A stretch of DNA of 64,000 nucleotides from Salinivibrio kushneri. Its GTDB lineage: Bacteria; Pseudomonadota; Gammaproteobacteria; Enterobacterales; Vibrionaceae. This document shows positions 46,801 through 61,800 of the stretch, one piece after another. Below the pieces are notes generated by a model. That model made no database searches. It was not told the DNA's origin and saw only the letters and a program-made list of their open reading frames with translations. The DNA lies in NCBI RefSeq assembly GCF_027286325.1, contig NZ_CP114588.1, forward strand, positions 2,195,317 through 2,259,316, read 5' to 3'. Position numbers and translations under genes: made by a program. The first letter of the stretch is position 1; every line of letters starts with the position of its first letter.

Positions 46801-49800
46801 ACGATAGGTTGTCGACACTCGCATTAAATACCGCCTTGTCATTCCCTGCGCCGCCGTCAATGACGAGTTGATCGTTAGCATCATCAGTAATGATATTAAC
46901 CGTATCATTGTCTCCGCCGGTCAGTACGTAATCATCACCTGTTTCGGTATTGGCATTGGCCCAGTTGCCGTGCCAGTAATGCACCGCCTCCGACGGTTCG
47001 CTTTGATTTCCTGCATCATCACTTTGTACCGCCTCTAGACGAACATTTTCGTTAATCCCAATACTGGCAATACTTTCTAGATCAACAGCCCACGAACCGT
47101 CTGCCTGCACGGTTGCCTGAGCGAGTGGGGTCCCAGTCTCACCTTCGAAATAAATCGAAATCGTCTCACCAGGCTCACCCGTTCCGTGCATAGTGACGTC
47201 ACTGTAATCACTACCCGCTGAGTCATCGGTGATATTGGTGATGACTGGGGGATTGGGAAGAATACCATCCAACGTCGCGGTTTCTGTGTCGCTCGCTGGG
47301 TTGCCCGCGCTGTCCGTCACGGATGCAACCACGGTGATGTTGCCATCAACCAGACCGGCTGCGCTTAGGTCTTCCGTGGTGCTGAACGTACCGTCCGCTT
47401 GAACGGTCGCCTCGAACTCGGCGGTGTTGGCTGGGTCCGCGCTGTCGGTCACGGTCAAGGTCACTGTCTGACCGGCTTCGACGTTGTCAGTTGTACCGTC
47501 CAACGTCACCGCATCCGCTTCGCTCGCGCTGAGGTTGCCATCGCCTACCGCATTCAAGTCGATAGTCGGTAGATCCGCATTGTCCGCATCCAACGTCGCG
47601 GTTTCTGTGTCGCTCGCTGGGTTGCCCGCGCTGTCCGTCACGGATGCAACCACGGTGATGTTGCCATCAACCAGACCGGCTGCGCTTAGGTCTTCCGTGG
47701 TGCTGAACGTACCGTCCGCTTGAACGGTCGCCTCGAACTCGGCGGTGTTGGCTGGGTCCGCGCTGTCGGTCACGGTCAAGGTCACTGTCTGACCGGCTTC
47801 GACGTTGTCAGTTGTACCGTCCAACGTCACCGCATCCGCTTCGCTCGCGCTGAGGTTGCCATCGCCTACCGCATTCAAGTCGATAGTCGGTAGATCCGCA
47901 TTGTCCGCATCCAACGTCGCGGTTTCTGTGTCGCTCGCTGGGTTGCCCGCGCTGTCCGTCACGGATGCAACCACGGTGATGTTGCCATCAACCAGACCGG
48001 CTGCGCTTAGGTCTTCCGTGGTGCTGAACGTACCGTCCGCTTGAACGGTCGCCTCGAACTCGGCGGTGTTGGCTGGGTCCGCGCTGTCGGTCACGGTCAA
48101 GGTCACTGTCTGACCGGCTTCGACGTTGTCAGTTGTACCGTCCAACGTCACCGCATCCGCTTCGCTCGCGCTGAGGTTGCCATCGCCTACCGCATTCAAG
48201 TCGATAGTCGGTAGATCCGCATTGTCCGCATCCAACGTCGCGGTTTCTGTGTCGCTCGCTGGGTTGCCCGCGCTGTCCGTCACGGATGCAACCACGGTGA
48301 TGTTGCCATCAACCAGACCGGCTGCGCTTAGGTCTTCCGTGGTGCTGAACGTACCGTCCGCTTGAACGGTCGCCTCGAACTCGGCGGTGTTGGCTGGGTC
48401 CGCGCTGTCGGTCACGGTCAAGGTCACTGTCTGACCGGCTTCGACGTTGTCAGTTGTACCGTCCAACGTCACCGCATCCGCTTCGCTCGCGCTGAGGTTG
48501 CCATCGCCTACCGCATTCAAGTCGATAGTCGGTAGATCCGCATTGTCCGCATCCAACGTCGCGGTTTCTGTGTCGCTCGCTGGGTTGCCCGCGCTGTCCG
48601 TCACGGATGCAACCACGGTGATGTTGCCATCAACCAGACCGGCTGCGCTTAGGTCTTCCGTGGTGCTGAACGTACCGTCCGCTTGAACGGTCGCCTCGAA
48701 CTCGGCGGTGTTGGCTGGGTCCGCGCTGTCGGTCACGGTCAAGGTCACTGTCTGACCGGCTTCGACGTTGTCAGTTGTACCGTCCAACGTCACCGCATCC
48801 GCTTCGCTCGCGCTGAGGTTGCCATCGCCTACCGCATTCAAGTCGATAGTCGGTAGATCCGCATTGTCCGCATCCAACGTCGCGGTTTCTGTGTCGCTCG
48901 CTGGGTTGCCCGCGCTGTCCGTCACGGATGCAACCACGGTGATGTTGCCATCAACCAGACCGGCTGCGCTTAGGTCTTCCGTGGTGCTGAACGTACCGTC
49001 CGCTTGAACGGTCGCCTCGAACTCGGCGGTGTTGGCTGGGTCCGCGCTGTCGGTCACGGTCAAGGTCACTGTCTGACCGGCTTCGACGTTGTCAGTTGTA
49101 CCGTCCAACGTCACCGCATCCGCTTCGCTCGCGCTGAGGTTGCCATCGCCTACCGCATTCAAGTCGATAGTCGGTAGATCCGCATTGTCCGCATCCAACG
49201 TCGCGGTTTCTGTGTCGCTCGCTGGGTTGCCCGCGCTGTCCGTCACGGATGCAACCACGGTGATGTTGCCATCAACCAGACCGGCTGCGCTTAGGTCTTC
49301 CGTGGTGCTGAACGTACCGTCCGCTTGAACGGTCGCCTCGAACTCGGCGGTGTTGGCTGGGTCCGCGCTGTCGGTCACGGTCAAGGTCACTGTCTGACCG
49401 GCTTCGACGTTGTCAGTTGTACCGTCCAACGTCACCGCATCCGCTTCGCTCGCGCTGAGGTTGCCATCGCCTACCGCATTCAAGTCGATAGTCGGTAGAT
49501 CCGCATTGTCCGCATCCAACGTCGCGGTTTCTGTGTCGCTCGCTGGGTTGCCCGCGCTGTCCGTCACGGATGCAACCACGGTGATGTTGCCATCAACCAG
49601 ACCGGCTGCGCTTAGGTCTTCCGTGGTGCTGAACGTACCGTCCGCTTGAACGGTCGCCTCGAACTCGGCGGTGTTGGCTGGGTCCGCGCTGTCGGTCACG
49701 GTCAAGGTCACTGTCTGACCGGCTTCGACGTTGTCAGTTGTACCGTCCAACGTCACCGCATCCGCTTCGCTCGCGCTGAGGTTGCCATCGCCTACCGCAT

Positions 49801-52800
49801 TCAAGTCGATAGTCGGTAGATCCGCATTGTCCGCATCCAACGTCGCGGTTTCTGTGTCGCTCGCTGGGTTGCCCGCGCTGTCCGTCACGGATGCAACCAC
49901 GGTGATGTTGCCATCAACCAGACCGGCTGCGCTTAGGTCTTCCGTGGTGCTGAACGTACCGTCCGCTTGAACGGTCGCCTCGAACTCGGCGGTGTTGGCT
50001 GGGTCCGCGCTGTCGGTCACGGTCAAGGTCACTGTCTGACCGGCTTCGACGTTGTCAGTTGTACCGTCCAACGTCACCGCATCCGCTTCGCTCGCGCTGA
50101 GGTTGCCATCGCCTACCGCATTCAAGTCGATAGTCGGTAGATCCGCATTGTCCGCATCCAACGTCGCGGTTTCTGTGTCGCTCGCTGGGTTGCCCGCGCT
50201 GTCCGTCACGGATGCAACCACGGTGATGTTGCCATCAACCAGACCGGCTGCGCTTAGGTCTTCCGTGGTGCTGAACGTACCGTCCGCTTGAACGGTCGCC
50301 TCGAACTCGGCGGTGTTGGCTGGGTCCGCGCTGTCGGTCACGGTCAAGGTCACTGTCTGACCGGCTTCGACGTTGTCAGTTGTACCGTCCAACGTCACCG
50401 CATCCGCTTCGCTCGCGCTGAGGTTGCCATCGCCTACCGCATTCAAGTCGATAGTCGGTAGATCCGCATTGTCCGCATCCAACGTCGCGGTTTCTGTGTC
50501 GCTCGCTGGGTTGCCCGCGCTGTCCGTCACGGATGCAACCACGGTGATGTTGCCATCAACCAGACCGGCTGCGCTTAGGTCTTCCGTGGTGCTGAACGTA
50601 CCGTCCGCTTGAACGGTCGCCTCGAACTCGGCGGTGTTGGCTGGGTCCGCGCTGTCGGTCACGGTCAAGGTCACTGTCTGACCGGCTTCGACGTTGTCAG
50701 TTGTACCGTCCAACGTCACCGCATCCGCTTCGCTCGCGCTGAGGTTGCCATCGCCTACCGCATTCAAGTCGATAGTCGGTAGATCCGCATTGTCCGCATC
50801 CAACGTCGCGGTTTCTGTGTCGCTCGCTGGGTTGCCCGCGCTGTCCGTCACGGATGCAACCACGGTGATGTTGCCATCAACCAGACCGGCTGCGCTTAGG
50901 TCTTCCGTGGTGCTGAACGTACCGTCCGCTTGAACGGTCGCCTCGAACTCGGCGGTGTTGGCTGGGTCCGCGCTGTCGGTCACGGTCAAGGTCACTGTCT
51001 GACCGGCTTCGACGTTGTCAGTTGTACCGTCCAACGTCACCGCATCCGCTTCGCTCGCGCTGAGGTTGCCATCGCCTACCGCATTCAAGTCGATAGTCGG
51101 TAGATCCGCATTGTCCGCATCCAACGTCGCGGTTTCTGTGTCGCTCGCTGGGTTGCCCGCGCTGTCCGTCACGGATGCAACCACGGTGATGTTGCCATCA
51201 ACCAGACCGGCTGCGCTTAGGTCTTCCGTGGTGCTGAACGTACCGTCCGCTTGAACGGTCGCCTCGAACTCGGCGGTGTTGGCTGGGTCCGCGCTGTCGG
51301 TCACGGTCAAGGTCACTGTCTGACCGGCTTCGACGTTGTCAGTTGTACCGTCCAACGTCACCGCATCCGCTTCGCTCGCGCTGAGGTTGCCATCGCCTAC
51401 CGCATTCAAGTCGATAGTCGGTAGATCCGCATTGTCCGCATCCAACGTCGCGGTTTCTGTGTCGCTCGCTGGGTTGCCCGCGCTGTCCGTCACGGATGCA
51501 ACCACGGTGATGTTGCCATCAACCAGACCGGCTGCGCTTAGGTCTTCCGTGGTGCTGAACGTACCGTCCGCTTGAACGGTCGCCTCGAACTCGGCGGTGT
51601 TGGCTGGGTCCGCGCTGTCGGTCACGGTCAAGGTCACTGTCTGACCGGCTTCGACGTTGTCAGTTGTACCGTCCAACGTCACCGCATCCGCTTCGCTCGC
51701 GCTGAGGTTGCCATCGCCTACCGCATTCAAGTCGATAGTCGGTAGATCCGCATTGTCCGCATCCAACGTCGCGGTTTCTGTGTCGCTCGCTGGGTTGCCC
51801 GCGCTGTCCGTCACGGATGCAACCACGGTGATGTTGCCATCAACCAGACCGGCTGCGCTTAGGTCTTCCGTGGTGCTGAACGTACCGTCCGCTTGAACGG
51901 TCGCCTCGAACTCGGCGGTGTTGGCTGGGTCCGCGCTGTCGGTCACGGTCAAGGTCACTGTCTGACCGGCTTCGACGTTGTCAGTTGTACCGTCCAACGT
52001 CACCGCATCCGCTTCGCTCGCGCTGAGGTTGCCATCGCCTACCGCATTCAAGTCGATAGTCGGTAGATCCGCATTGTCCGCATCCAACGTCGCGGTTTCT
52101 GTGTCGCTCGCTGGGTTGCCCGCGCTGTCCGTCACGGATGCAACCACGGTGATGTTGCCATCAACCAGACCGGCTGCGCTTAGGTCTTCCGTGGTGCTGA
52201 ACGTACCGTCCGCTTGAACGGTCGCCTCGAACTCGGCGGTGTTGGCTGGGTCCGCGCTGTCGGTCACGGTCAAGGTCACTGTCTGACCGGCTTCGACGTT
52301 GTCAGTTGTACCGTCCAACGTCACCGCATCCGCTTCGCTCGCGCTGAGGTTGCCATCGCCTACCGCATTCAAGTCGATAGTCGGTAGATCCGCATTGTCC
52401 GCATCCAACGTCGCGGTTTCTGTGTCGCTCGCTGGGTTGCCCGCGCTGTCCGTCACGGATGCAACCACGGTGATGTTGCCATCAACCAGACCGGCTGCGC
52501 TTAGGTCTTCCGTGGTGCTGAACGTACCGTCCGCTTGAACGGTCGCCTCGAACTCGGCGGTGTTGGCTGGGTCCGCGCTGTCGGTCACGGTCAAGGTCAC
52601 TGTCTGACCGGCTTCGACGTTGTCAGTTGTACCGTCCAACGTCACCGCATCCGCTTCGCTCGCGCTGAGGTTGCCATCGCCTACCGCATTCAAGTCGATA
52701 GTCGGTAGATCCGCATTGTCCGCATCCAACGTCGCGGTTTCTGTGTCGCTCGCTGGGTTGCCCGCGCTGTCCGTCACGGATGCAACCACGGTGATGTTGC

Positions 52801-55800
52801 CATCAACCAGACCGGCTGCGCTTAGGTCTTCCGTGGTGCTGAACGTACCGTCCGCTTGAACGGTCGCCTCGAACTCGGCGGTGTTGGCTGGGTCCGCGCT
52901 GTCGGTCACGGTCAAGGTCACTGTCTGACCGGCTTCGACGTTGTCAGTTGTACCGTCCAACGTCACCGCATCCGCTTCGCTCGCGCTGAGGTTGCCATCG
53001 CCTACCGCATTCAAGTCGATAGTCGGTAGATCCGCATTGTCCGCATCCAACGTCGCGGTTTCTGTGTCGCTCGCTGGGTTGCCCGCGCTGTCCGTCACGG
53101 ATGCAACCACGGTGATGTTGCCATCAACCAGACCGGCTGCGCTTAGGTCTTCCGTGGTGCTGAACGTACCGTCCGCTTGAACGGTCGCCTCGAACTCGGC
53201 GGTGTTGGCTGGGTCCGCGCTGTCGGTCACGGTCAAGGTCACTGTCTGACCGGCTTCGACGTTGTCAGTTGTACCGTCCAACGTCACCGCATCCGCTTCG
53301 CTCGCGCTGAGGTTGCCATCGCCTACCGCATTCAAGTCGATAGTCGGTAGATCCGCATTGTCCGCATCCAACGTCGCGGTTTCTGTGTCGCTCGCTGGGT
53401 TGCCCGCGCTGTCCGTCACGGATGCAACCACGGTGATGTTGCCATCAACCAGACCGGCTGCGCTTAGGTCTTCCGTGGTGCTGAACGTACCGTCCGCTTG
53501 AACGGTCGCCTCGAACTCGGCGGTGTTGGCTGGGTCCGCGCTGTCGGTCACGGTCAAGGTCACTGTCTGACCGGCTTCGACGTTGTCAGTTGTACCGTCC
53601 AACGTCACCGCATCCGCTTCGCTCGCGCTGAGGTTGCCATCGCCTACCGCATTCAAGTCGATAGTCGGTAGATCCGCATTGTCCGCATCCAACGTCGCGG
53701 TTTCTGTGTCGCTCGCTGGGTTGCCCGCGCTGTCCGTCACGGATGCAACCACGGTGATGTTGCCATCAACCAGACCGGCTGCGCTTAGGTCTTCCGTGGT
53801 GCTGAACGTACCGTCCGCTTGAACGGTCGCCTCGAACTCGGCGGTGTTGGCTGGGTCCGCGCTGTCGGTCACGGTCAAGGTCACTGTCTGACCGGCTTCG
53901 ACGTTGTCAGTTGTACCGTCCAACGTCACCGCATCCGCTTCGCTCGCGCTGAGGTTGCCATCGCCTACCGCATTCAAGTCGATAGTCGGTAGATCCGCAT
54001 TGTCCGCATCCAACGTCGCGGTTTCTGTGTCGCTCGCTGGGTTGCCCGCGCTGTCCGTCACGGATGCAACCACGGTGATGTTGCCATCAACCAGACCGGC
54101 TGCGCTTAGGTCTTCCGTGGTGCTGAACGTACCGTCCGCTTGAACGGTCGCCTCGAACTCGGCGGTGTTGGCTGGGTCCGCGCTGTCGGTCACGGTCAAG
54201 GTCACTGTCTGACCGGCTTCGACGTTGTCAGTTGTACCGTCCAACGTCACCGCATCCGCTTCGCTCGCGCTGAGGTTGCCATCGCCTACCGCATTCAAGT
54301 CGATAGTCGGTAGATCCGCATTGTCCGCATCCAACGTCGCGGTTTCTGTGTCGCTCGCTGGGTTGCCCGCGCTGTCCGTCACGGATGCAACCACGGTGAT
54401 GTTGCCATCAACCAGACCGGCTGCGCTTAGGTCTTCCGTGGTGCTGAACGTACCGTCCGCTTGAACGGTCGCCTCGAACTCGGCGGTGTTGGCTGGGTCC
54501 GCGCTGTCGGTCACGGTCAAGGTCACTGTCTGACCGGCTTCGACGTTGTCAGTTGTACCGTCCAACGTCACCGCATCCGCTTCGCTCGCGCTGAGGTTGC
54601 CATCGCCTACCGCATTCAAGTCGATAGTCGGTAGATCCGCATTGTCCGCATCCAACGTCGCGGTTTCTGTGTCGCTCGCTGGGTTGCCCGCGCTGTCCGT
54701 CACGGATGCAACCACGGTGATGTTGCCATCAACCAGACCGGCTGCGCTTAGGTCTTCCGTGGTGCTGAACGTACCGTCCGCTTGAACGGTCGCCTCGAAC
54801 TCGGCGGTGTTGGCTGGGTCCGCGCTGTCGGTCACGGTCAAGGTCACTGTCTGACCGGCTTCGACGTTGTCAGTTGTACCGTCCAACGTCACCGCATCCG
54901 CTTCGCTCGCGCTGAGGTTGCCATCGCCTACCGCATTCAAGTCGATAGTCGGTAGATCCGCATTGTCCGCATCCAACGTCGCGGTTTCTGTGTCGCTCGC
55001 TGGGTTGCCCGCGCTGTCCGTCACGGATGCAACCACGGTGATGTTGCCATCAACCAGACCGGCTGCGCTTAGGTCTTCCGTGGTGCTGAACGTACCGTCC
55101 GCTTGAACGGTCGCCTCGAACTCGGCGGTGTTGGCTGGGTCCGCGCTGTCGGTCACGGTCAAGGTCACTGTCTGACCGGCTTCGACGTTGTCAGTTGTAC
55201 CGTCCAACGTCACCGCATCCGCTTCGCTCGCGCTGAGGTTGCCATCGCCTACCGCATTCAAGTCGATAGTCGGTAGATCCGCATTGTCCGCATCCAACGT
55301 CGCGGTTTCTGTGTCGCTCGCTGGGTTGCCCGCGCTGTCCGTCACGGATGCAACCACGGTGATGTTGCCATCAACCAGACCGGCTGCGCTTAGGTCTTCC
55401 GTGGTGCTGAACGTACCGTCCGCTTGAACGGTCGCCTCGAACTCGGCGGTGTTGGCTGGGTCCGCGCTGTCGGTCACGGTCAAGGTCACTGTCTGACCGG
55501 CTTCGACGTTGTCAGTTGTACCGTCCAACGTCACCGCATCCGCTTCGCTCGCGCTGAGGTTGCCATCGCCTACCGCATTCAAGTCGATAGTCGGTAGATC
55601 CGCATTGTCCGCATCCAACGTCGCGGTTTCTGTGTCGCTCGCTGGGTTGCCCGCGCTGTCCGTCACGGATGCAACCACGGTGATGTTGCCATCAACCAGA
55701 CCGGCTGCGCTTAGGTCTTCCGTGGTGCTGAACGTACCGTCCGCTTGAACGGTCGCCTCGAACTCGGCGGTGTTGGCTGGGTCCGCGCTGTCGGTCACGG

Positions 55801-58800
55801 TCAAGGTCACTGTCTGACCGGCTTCGACGTTGTCAGTTGTACCGTCCAACGTCACCGCATCCGCTTCGCTCGCGCTGAGGTTGCCATCGCCTACCGCATT
55901 CAAGTCGATAGTCGGTAGATCCGCATTGTCCGCATCCAACGTCGCGGTTTCTGTGTCGCTCGCTGGGTTGCCCGCGCTGTCCGTCACGGATGCAACCACG
56001 GTGATGTTGCCATCAACCAGACCGGCTGCGCTTAGGTCTTCCGTGGTGCTGAACGTACCGTCCGCTTGAACGGTCGCCTCGAACTCGGCGGTGTTGGCTG
56101 GGTCCGCGCTGTCGGTCACGGTCAAGGTCACTGTCTGACCGGCTTCGACGTTGTCAGTTGTACCGTCCAACGTCACCGCATCCGCTTCGCTCGCGCTGAG
56201 GTTGCCATCGCCTACCGCATTCAAGTCGATAGTCGGTAGATCCGCATTGTCCGCATCCAACGTCGCGGTTTCTGTGTCGCTCGCTGGGTTGCCCGCGCTG
56301 TCCGTCACGGATGCAACCACGGTGATGTTGCCATCAACCAGACCGGCTGCGCTTAGGTCTTCCGTGGTGCTGAACGTACCGTCCGCTTGAACGGTCGCCT
56401 CGAACTCGGCGGTGTTGGCTGGGTCCGCGCTGTCGGTCACGGTCAAGGTCACTGTCTGACCGGCTTCGACGTTGTCAGTTGTACCGTCCAACGTCACCGC
56501 ATCCGCTTCGCTCGCGCTGAGGTTGCCATCGCCTACCGCATTCAAGTCGATAGTCGGTAGATCCGCATTGTCCGCATCCAACGTCGCGGTTTCTGTGTCG
56601 CTCGCTGGGTTGCCCGCGCTGTCCGTCACGGATGCAACCACGGTGATGTTGCCATCAACCAGACCGGCTGCGCTTAGGTCTTCCGTGGTGCTGAACGTAC
56701 CGTCCGCTTGAACGGTCGCCTCGAACTCGGCGGTGTTGGCTGGGTCCGCGCTGTCGGTCACGGTCAAGGTCACTGTCTGACCGGCTTCGACGTTGTCAGT
56801 TGTACCGTCCAACGTCACCGCATCCGCTTCGCTCGCGCTGAGGTTGCCATCGCCTACCGCATTCAAGTCGATAGTCGGTAGATCCGCATTGTCCGCATCC
56901 AACGTCGCGGTTTCTGTGTCGCTCGCTGGGTTGCCCGCGCTGTCCGTCACGGATGCAACCACGGTGATGTTGCCATCAACCAGACCGGCTGCGCTTAGGT
57001 CTTCCGTGGTGCTGAACGTACCGTCCGCTTGAACGGTCGCCTCGAACTCGGCGGTGTTGGCTGGGTCCGCGCTGTCGGTCACGGTCAAGGTCACTGTCTG
57101 ACCGGCTTCGACGTTGTCAGTTGTACCGTCCAACGTCACCGCATCCGCTTCGCTCGCGCTGAGGTTGCCATCGCCTACCGCATTCAAGTCGATAGTCGGT
57201 AGATCCGCATTGTCCGCATCCAACGTCGCGGTTTCTGTGTCGCTCGCTGGGTTGCCCGCGCTGTCCGTCACGGATGCAACCACGGTGATGTTGCCATCAA
57301 CCAGACCGGCTGCGCTTAGGTCTTCCGTGGTGCTGAACGTACCGTCCGCTTGAACGGTCGCCTCGAACTCGGCGGTGTTGGCTGGGTCCGCGCTGTCGGT
57401 CACGGTCAAGGTCACTGTCTGACCGGCTTCGACGTTGTCAGTTGTACCGTCCAACGTCACCGCATCCGCTTCGCTCGCGCTGAGGTTGCCATCGCCTACC
57501 GCATTCAAGTCGATAGTCGGTAGATCCGCATTGTCCGCATCCAACGTCGCGGTTTCTGTGTCGCTCGCTGGGTTGCCCGCGCTGTCCGTCACGGATGCAA
57601 CCACGGTGATGTTGCCATCAACCAGACCGGCTGCGCTTAGGTCTTCCGTGGTGCTGAACGTACCGTCCGCTTGAACGGTCGCCTCGAACTCGGCGGTGTT
57701 GGCTGGGTCCGCGCTGTCGGTCACGGTCAAGGTCACTGTCTGACCGGCTTCGACGTTGTCAGTTGTACCGTCCAACGTCACCGCATCCGCTTCGCTCGCG
57801 CTGAGGTTGCCATCGCCTACCGCATTCAAGTCGATAGTCGGTAGATCCGCATTGTCCGCATCCAACGTCGCGGTTTCTGTGTCGCTCGCTGGGTTGCCCG
57901 CGCTGTCCGTCACGGATGCAACCACGGTGATGTTGCCATCAACCAGACCGGCTGCGCTTAGGTCTTCCGTGGTGCTGAACGTACCGTCCGCTTGAACGGT
58001 CGCCTCGAACTCGGCGGTGTTGGCTGGGTCCGCGCTGTCGGTCACGGTCAAGGTCACTGTCTGACCGGCTTCGACGTTGTCAGTTGTACCGTCCAACGTC
58101 ACCGCATCCGCTTCGCTCGCGCTGAGGTTGCCATCGCCTACCGCATTCAAGTCGATAGTCGGTAGATCCGCATTGTCCGCATCCAACGTCGCGGTTTCTG
58201 TGTCGCTCGCTGGGTTGCCCGCGCTGTCCGTCACGGATGCAACCACGGTGATGTTGCCATCAACCAGACCGGCTGCGCTTAGGTCTTCCGTGGTGCTGAA
58301 CGTACCGTCCGCTTGAACGGTCGCCTCGAACTCGGCGGTGTTGGCTGGGTCCGCGCTGTCGGTCACGGTCAAGGTCACTGTCTGACCGGCTTCGACGTTG
58401 TCAGTTGTACCGTCCAACGTCACCGCATCCGCTTCGCTCGCGCTGAGGTTGCCATCGCCTACCGCATTCAAGTCGATAGTCGGTAGATCCGCATTGTCCG
58501 CATCCAACGTCGCGGTTTCTGTGTCGCTCGCTGGGTTGCCCGCGCTGTCCGTCACGGATGCAACCACGGTGATGTTGCCATCAACCAGACCGGCTGCGCT
58601 TAGGTCTTCCGTGGTGCTGAACGTACCGTCCGCTTGAACGGTCGCCTCGAACTCGGCGGTGTTGGCTGGGTCCGCGCTGTCGGTCACGGTCAAGGTCACT
58701 GTCTGACCGGCTTCGACGTTGTCAGTTGTACCGTCCAACGTCACCGCATCCGCTTCGCTCGCGCTGAGGTTGCCATCGCCTACCGCATTCAAGTCGATAG

Positions 58801-61800
58801 TCGGTAGATCCGCATTGTCCGCATCCAACGTCGCGGTTTCTGTGTCGCTCGCTGGGTTGCCCGCGCTGTCCGTCACGGATGCAACCACGGTGATGTTGCC
58901 ATCAACCAGACCGGCTGCGCTTAGGTCTTCCGTGGTGCTGAACGTACCGTCCGCTTGAACGGTCGCCTCGAACTCGGCGGTGTTGGCTGGGTCCGCGCTG
59001 TCGGTCACGGTCAAGGTCACTGTCTGACCGGCTTCGACGTTGTCAGTTGTACCGTCCAACGTCACCGCATCCGCTTCGCTCGCGCTGAGGTTGCCATCGC
59101 CTACCGCATTCAAGTCGATAGTCGGTAGATCCGCATTGTCCGCATCCAACGTCGCGGTTTCTGTGTCGCTCGCTGGGTTGCCCGCGCTGTCCGTCACGGA
59201 TGCAACCACGGTGATGTTGCCATCAACCAGACCGGCTGCGCTTAGGTCTTCCGTGGTGCTGAACGTACCGTCCGCTTGAACGGTCGCCTCGAACTCGGCG
59301 GTGTTGGCTGGGTCCGCGCTGTCGGTCACGGTCAAGGTCACTGTCTGACCGGCTTCGACGTTGTCAGTTGTACCGTCCAACGTCACCGCATCCGCTTCGC
59401 TCGCGCTGAGGTTGCCATCGCCTACCGCATTCAAGTCGATAGTCGGTAGATCCGCATTGTCCGCATCCAACGTCGCGGTTTCTGTGTCGCTCGCTGGGTT
59501 GCCCGCGCTGTCCGTCACGGATGCAACCACGGTGATGTTGCCATCAACCAGACCGGCTGCGCTTAGGTCTTCCGTGGTGCTGAACGTACCGTCCGCTTGA
59601 ACGGTCGCCTCGAACTCGGCGGTGTTGGCTGGGTCCGCGCTGTCGGTCACGGTCAAGGTCACTGTCTGACCGGCTTCGACGTTGTCAGTTGTACCGTCCA
59701 ACGTCACCGCATCCGCTTCGCTCGCGCTGAGGTTGCCATCGCCTACCGCATTCAAGTCGATAGTCGGTAGATCCGCATTGTCCGCATCCAACGTCGCGGT
59801 TTCTGTGTCGCTCGCTGGGTTGCCCGCGCTGTCCGTCACGGATGCAACCACGGTGATGTTGCCATCAACCAGACCGGCTGCGCTTAGGTCTTCCGTGGTG
59901 CTGAACGTACCGTCCGCTTGAACGGTCGCCTCGAACTCGGCGGTGTTGGCTGGGTCCGCGCTGTCGGTCACGGTCAAGGTCACTGTCTGACCGGCTTCGA
60001 CGTTGTCAGTTGTACCGTCCAACGTCACCGCATCCGCTTCGCTCGCGCTGAGGTTGCCATCGCCTACCGCATTCAAGTCGATAGTCGGTAGATCCGCATT
60101 GTCCGCATCCAACGTCGCGGTTTCTGTGTCGCTCGCTGGGTTGCCCGCGCTGTCCGTCACGGATGCAACCACGGTGATGTTGCCATCAACCAGACCGGCT
60201 GCGCTTAGGTCTTCCGTGGTGCTGAACGTACCGTCCGCTTGAACGGTCGCCTCGAACTCGGCGGTGTTGGCTGGGTCCGCGCTGTCGGTCACGGTCAAGG
60301 TCACTGTCTGACCGGCTTCGACGTTGTCAGTTGTACCGTCCAACGTCACCGCATCCGCTTCGCTCGCGCTGAGGTTGCCATCGCCTACCGCATTCAAGTC
60401 GATAGTCGGTAGATCCGCATTGTCCGCATCCAACGTCGCGGTTTCTGTGTCGCTCGCTGGGTTGCCCGCGCTGTCCGTCACGGATGCAACCACGGTGATG
60501 TTGCCATCAACCAGACCGGCTGCGCTTAGGTCTTCCGTGGTGCTGAACGTACCGTCCGCTTGAACGGTCGCCTCGAACTCGGCGGTGTTGGCTGGGTCCG
60601 CGCTGTCGGTCACGGTCAAGGTCACTGTCTGACCGGCTTCGACGTTGTCAGTTGTACCGTCCAACGTCACCGCATCCGCTTCGCTCGCGCTGAGGTTGCC
60701 ATCGCCTACCGCATTCAAGTCGATAGTCGGTAGATCCGCATTGTCCGCATCCAACGTCGCGGTTTCTGTGTCGCTCGCTGGGTTGCCCGCGCTGTCCGTC
60801 ACGGATGCAACCACGGTGATGTTGCCATCAACCAGACCGGCTGCGCTTAGGTCTTCCGTGGTGCTGAACGTACCGTCCGCTTGAACGGTCGCCTCGAACT
60901 CGGCGGTGTTGGCTGGGTCCGCGCTGTCGGTCACGGTCAAGGTCACTGTCTGACCGGCTTCGACGTTGTCAGTTGTACCGTCCAACGTCACCGCATCCGC
61001 TTCGCTCGCGCTGAGGTTGCCATCGCCTACCGCATTCAAGTCGATAGTCGGTAGATCCGCATTGTCCGCATCCAACGTCGCGGTTTCTGTGTCGCTCGCT
61101 GGGTTGCCCGCGCTGTCCGTCACGGATGCAACCACGGTGATGTTGCCATCAACCAGACCGGCTGCGCTTAGGTCTTCCGTGGTGCTGAACGTACCGTCCG
61201 CTTGAACGGTCGCCTCGAACTCGGCGGTGTTGGCTGGGTCCGCGCTGTCGGTCACGGTCAAGGTCACTGTCTGACCGGCTTCGACGTTGTCAGTTGTACC
61301 GTCCAACGTCACCGCATCCGCTTCGCTCGCGCTGAGGTTGCCATCGCCTACCGCATTCAAGTCGATAGTCGGTAGATCCGCATTGTCCGCATCCAACGTC
61401 GCGGTTTCTGTGTCGCTCGCTGGGTTGCCCGCGCTGTCCGTCACGGATGCAACCACGGTGATGTTGCCATCAACCAGACCGGCTGCGCTTAGGTCTTCCG
61501 TGGTGCTGAACGTACCGTCCGCTTGAACGGTCGCCTCGAACTCGGCGGTGTTGGCTGGGTCCGCGCTGTCGGTCACGGTCAAGGTCACTGTCTGACCGGC
61601 TTCGACGTTGTCAGTTGTACCGTCCAACGTCACCGCATCCGCTTCGCTCGCGCTGAGGTTGCCATCGCCTACCGCATTCAAGTCGATAGTCGGTAGATCC
61701 GCATTGTCCGCATCCAACGTCGCGGTTTCTGTGTCGCTCGCTGGGTTGCCCGCGCTGTCCGTCACGGATGCAACCACGGTGATGTTGCCATCAACCAGAC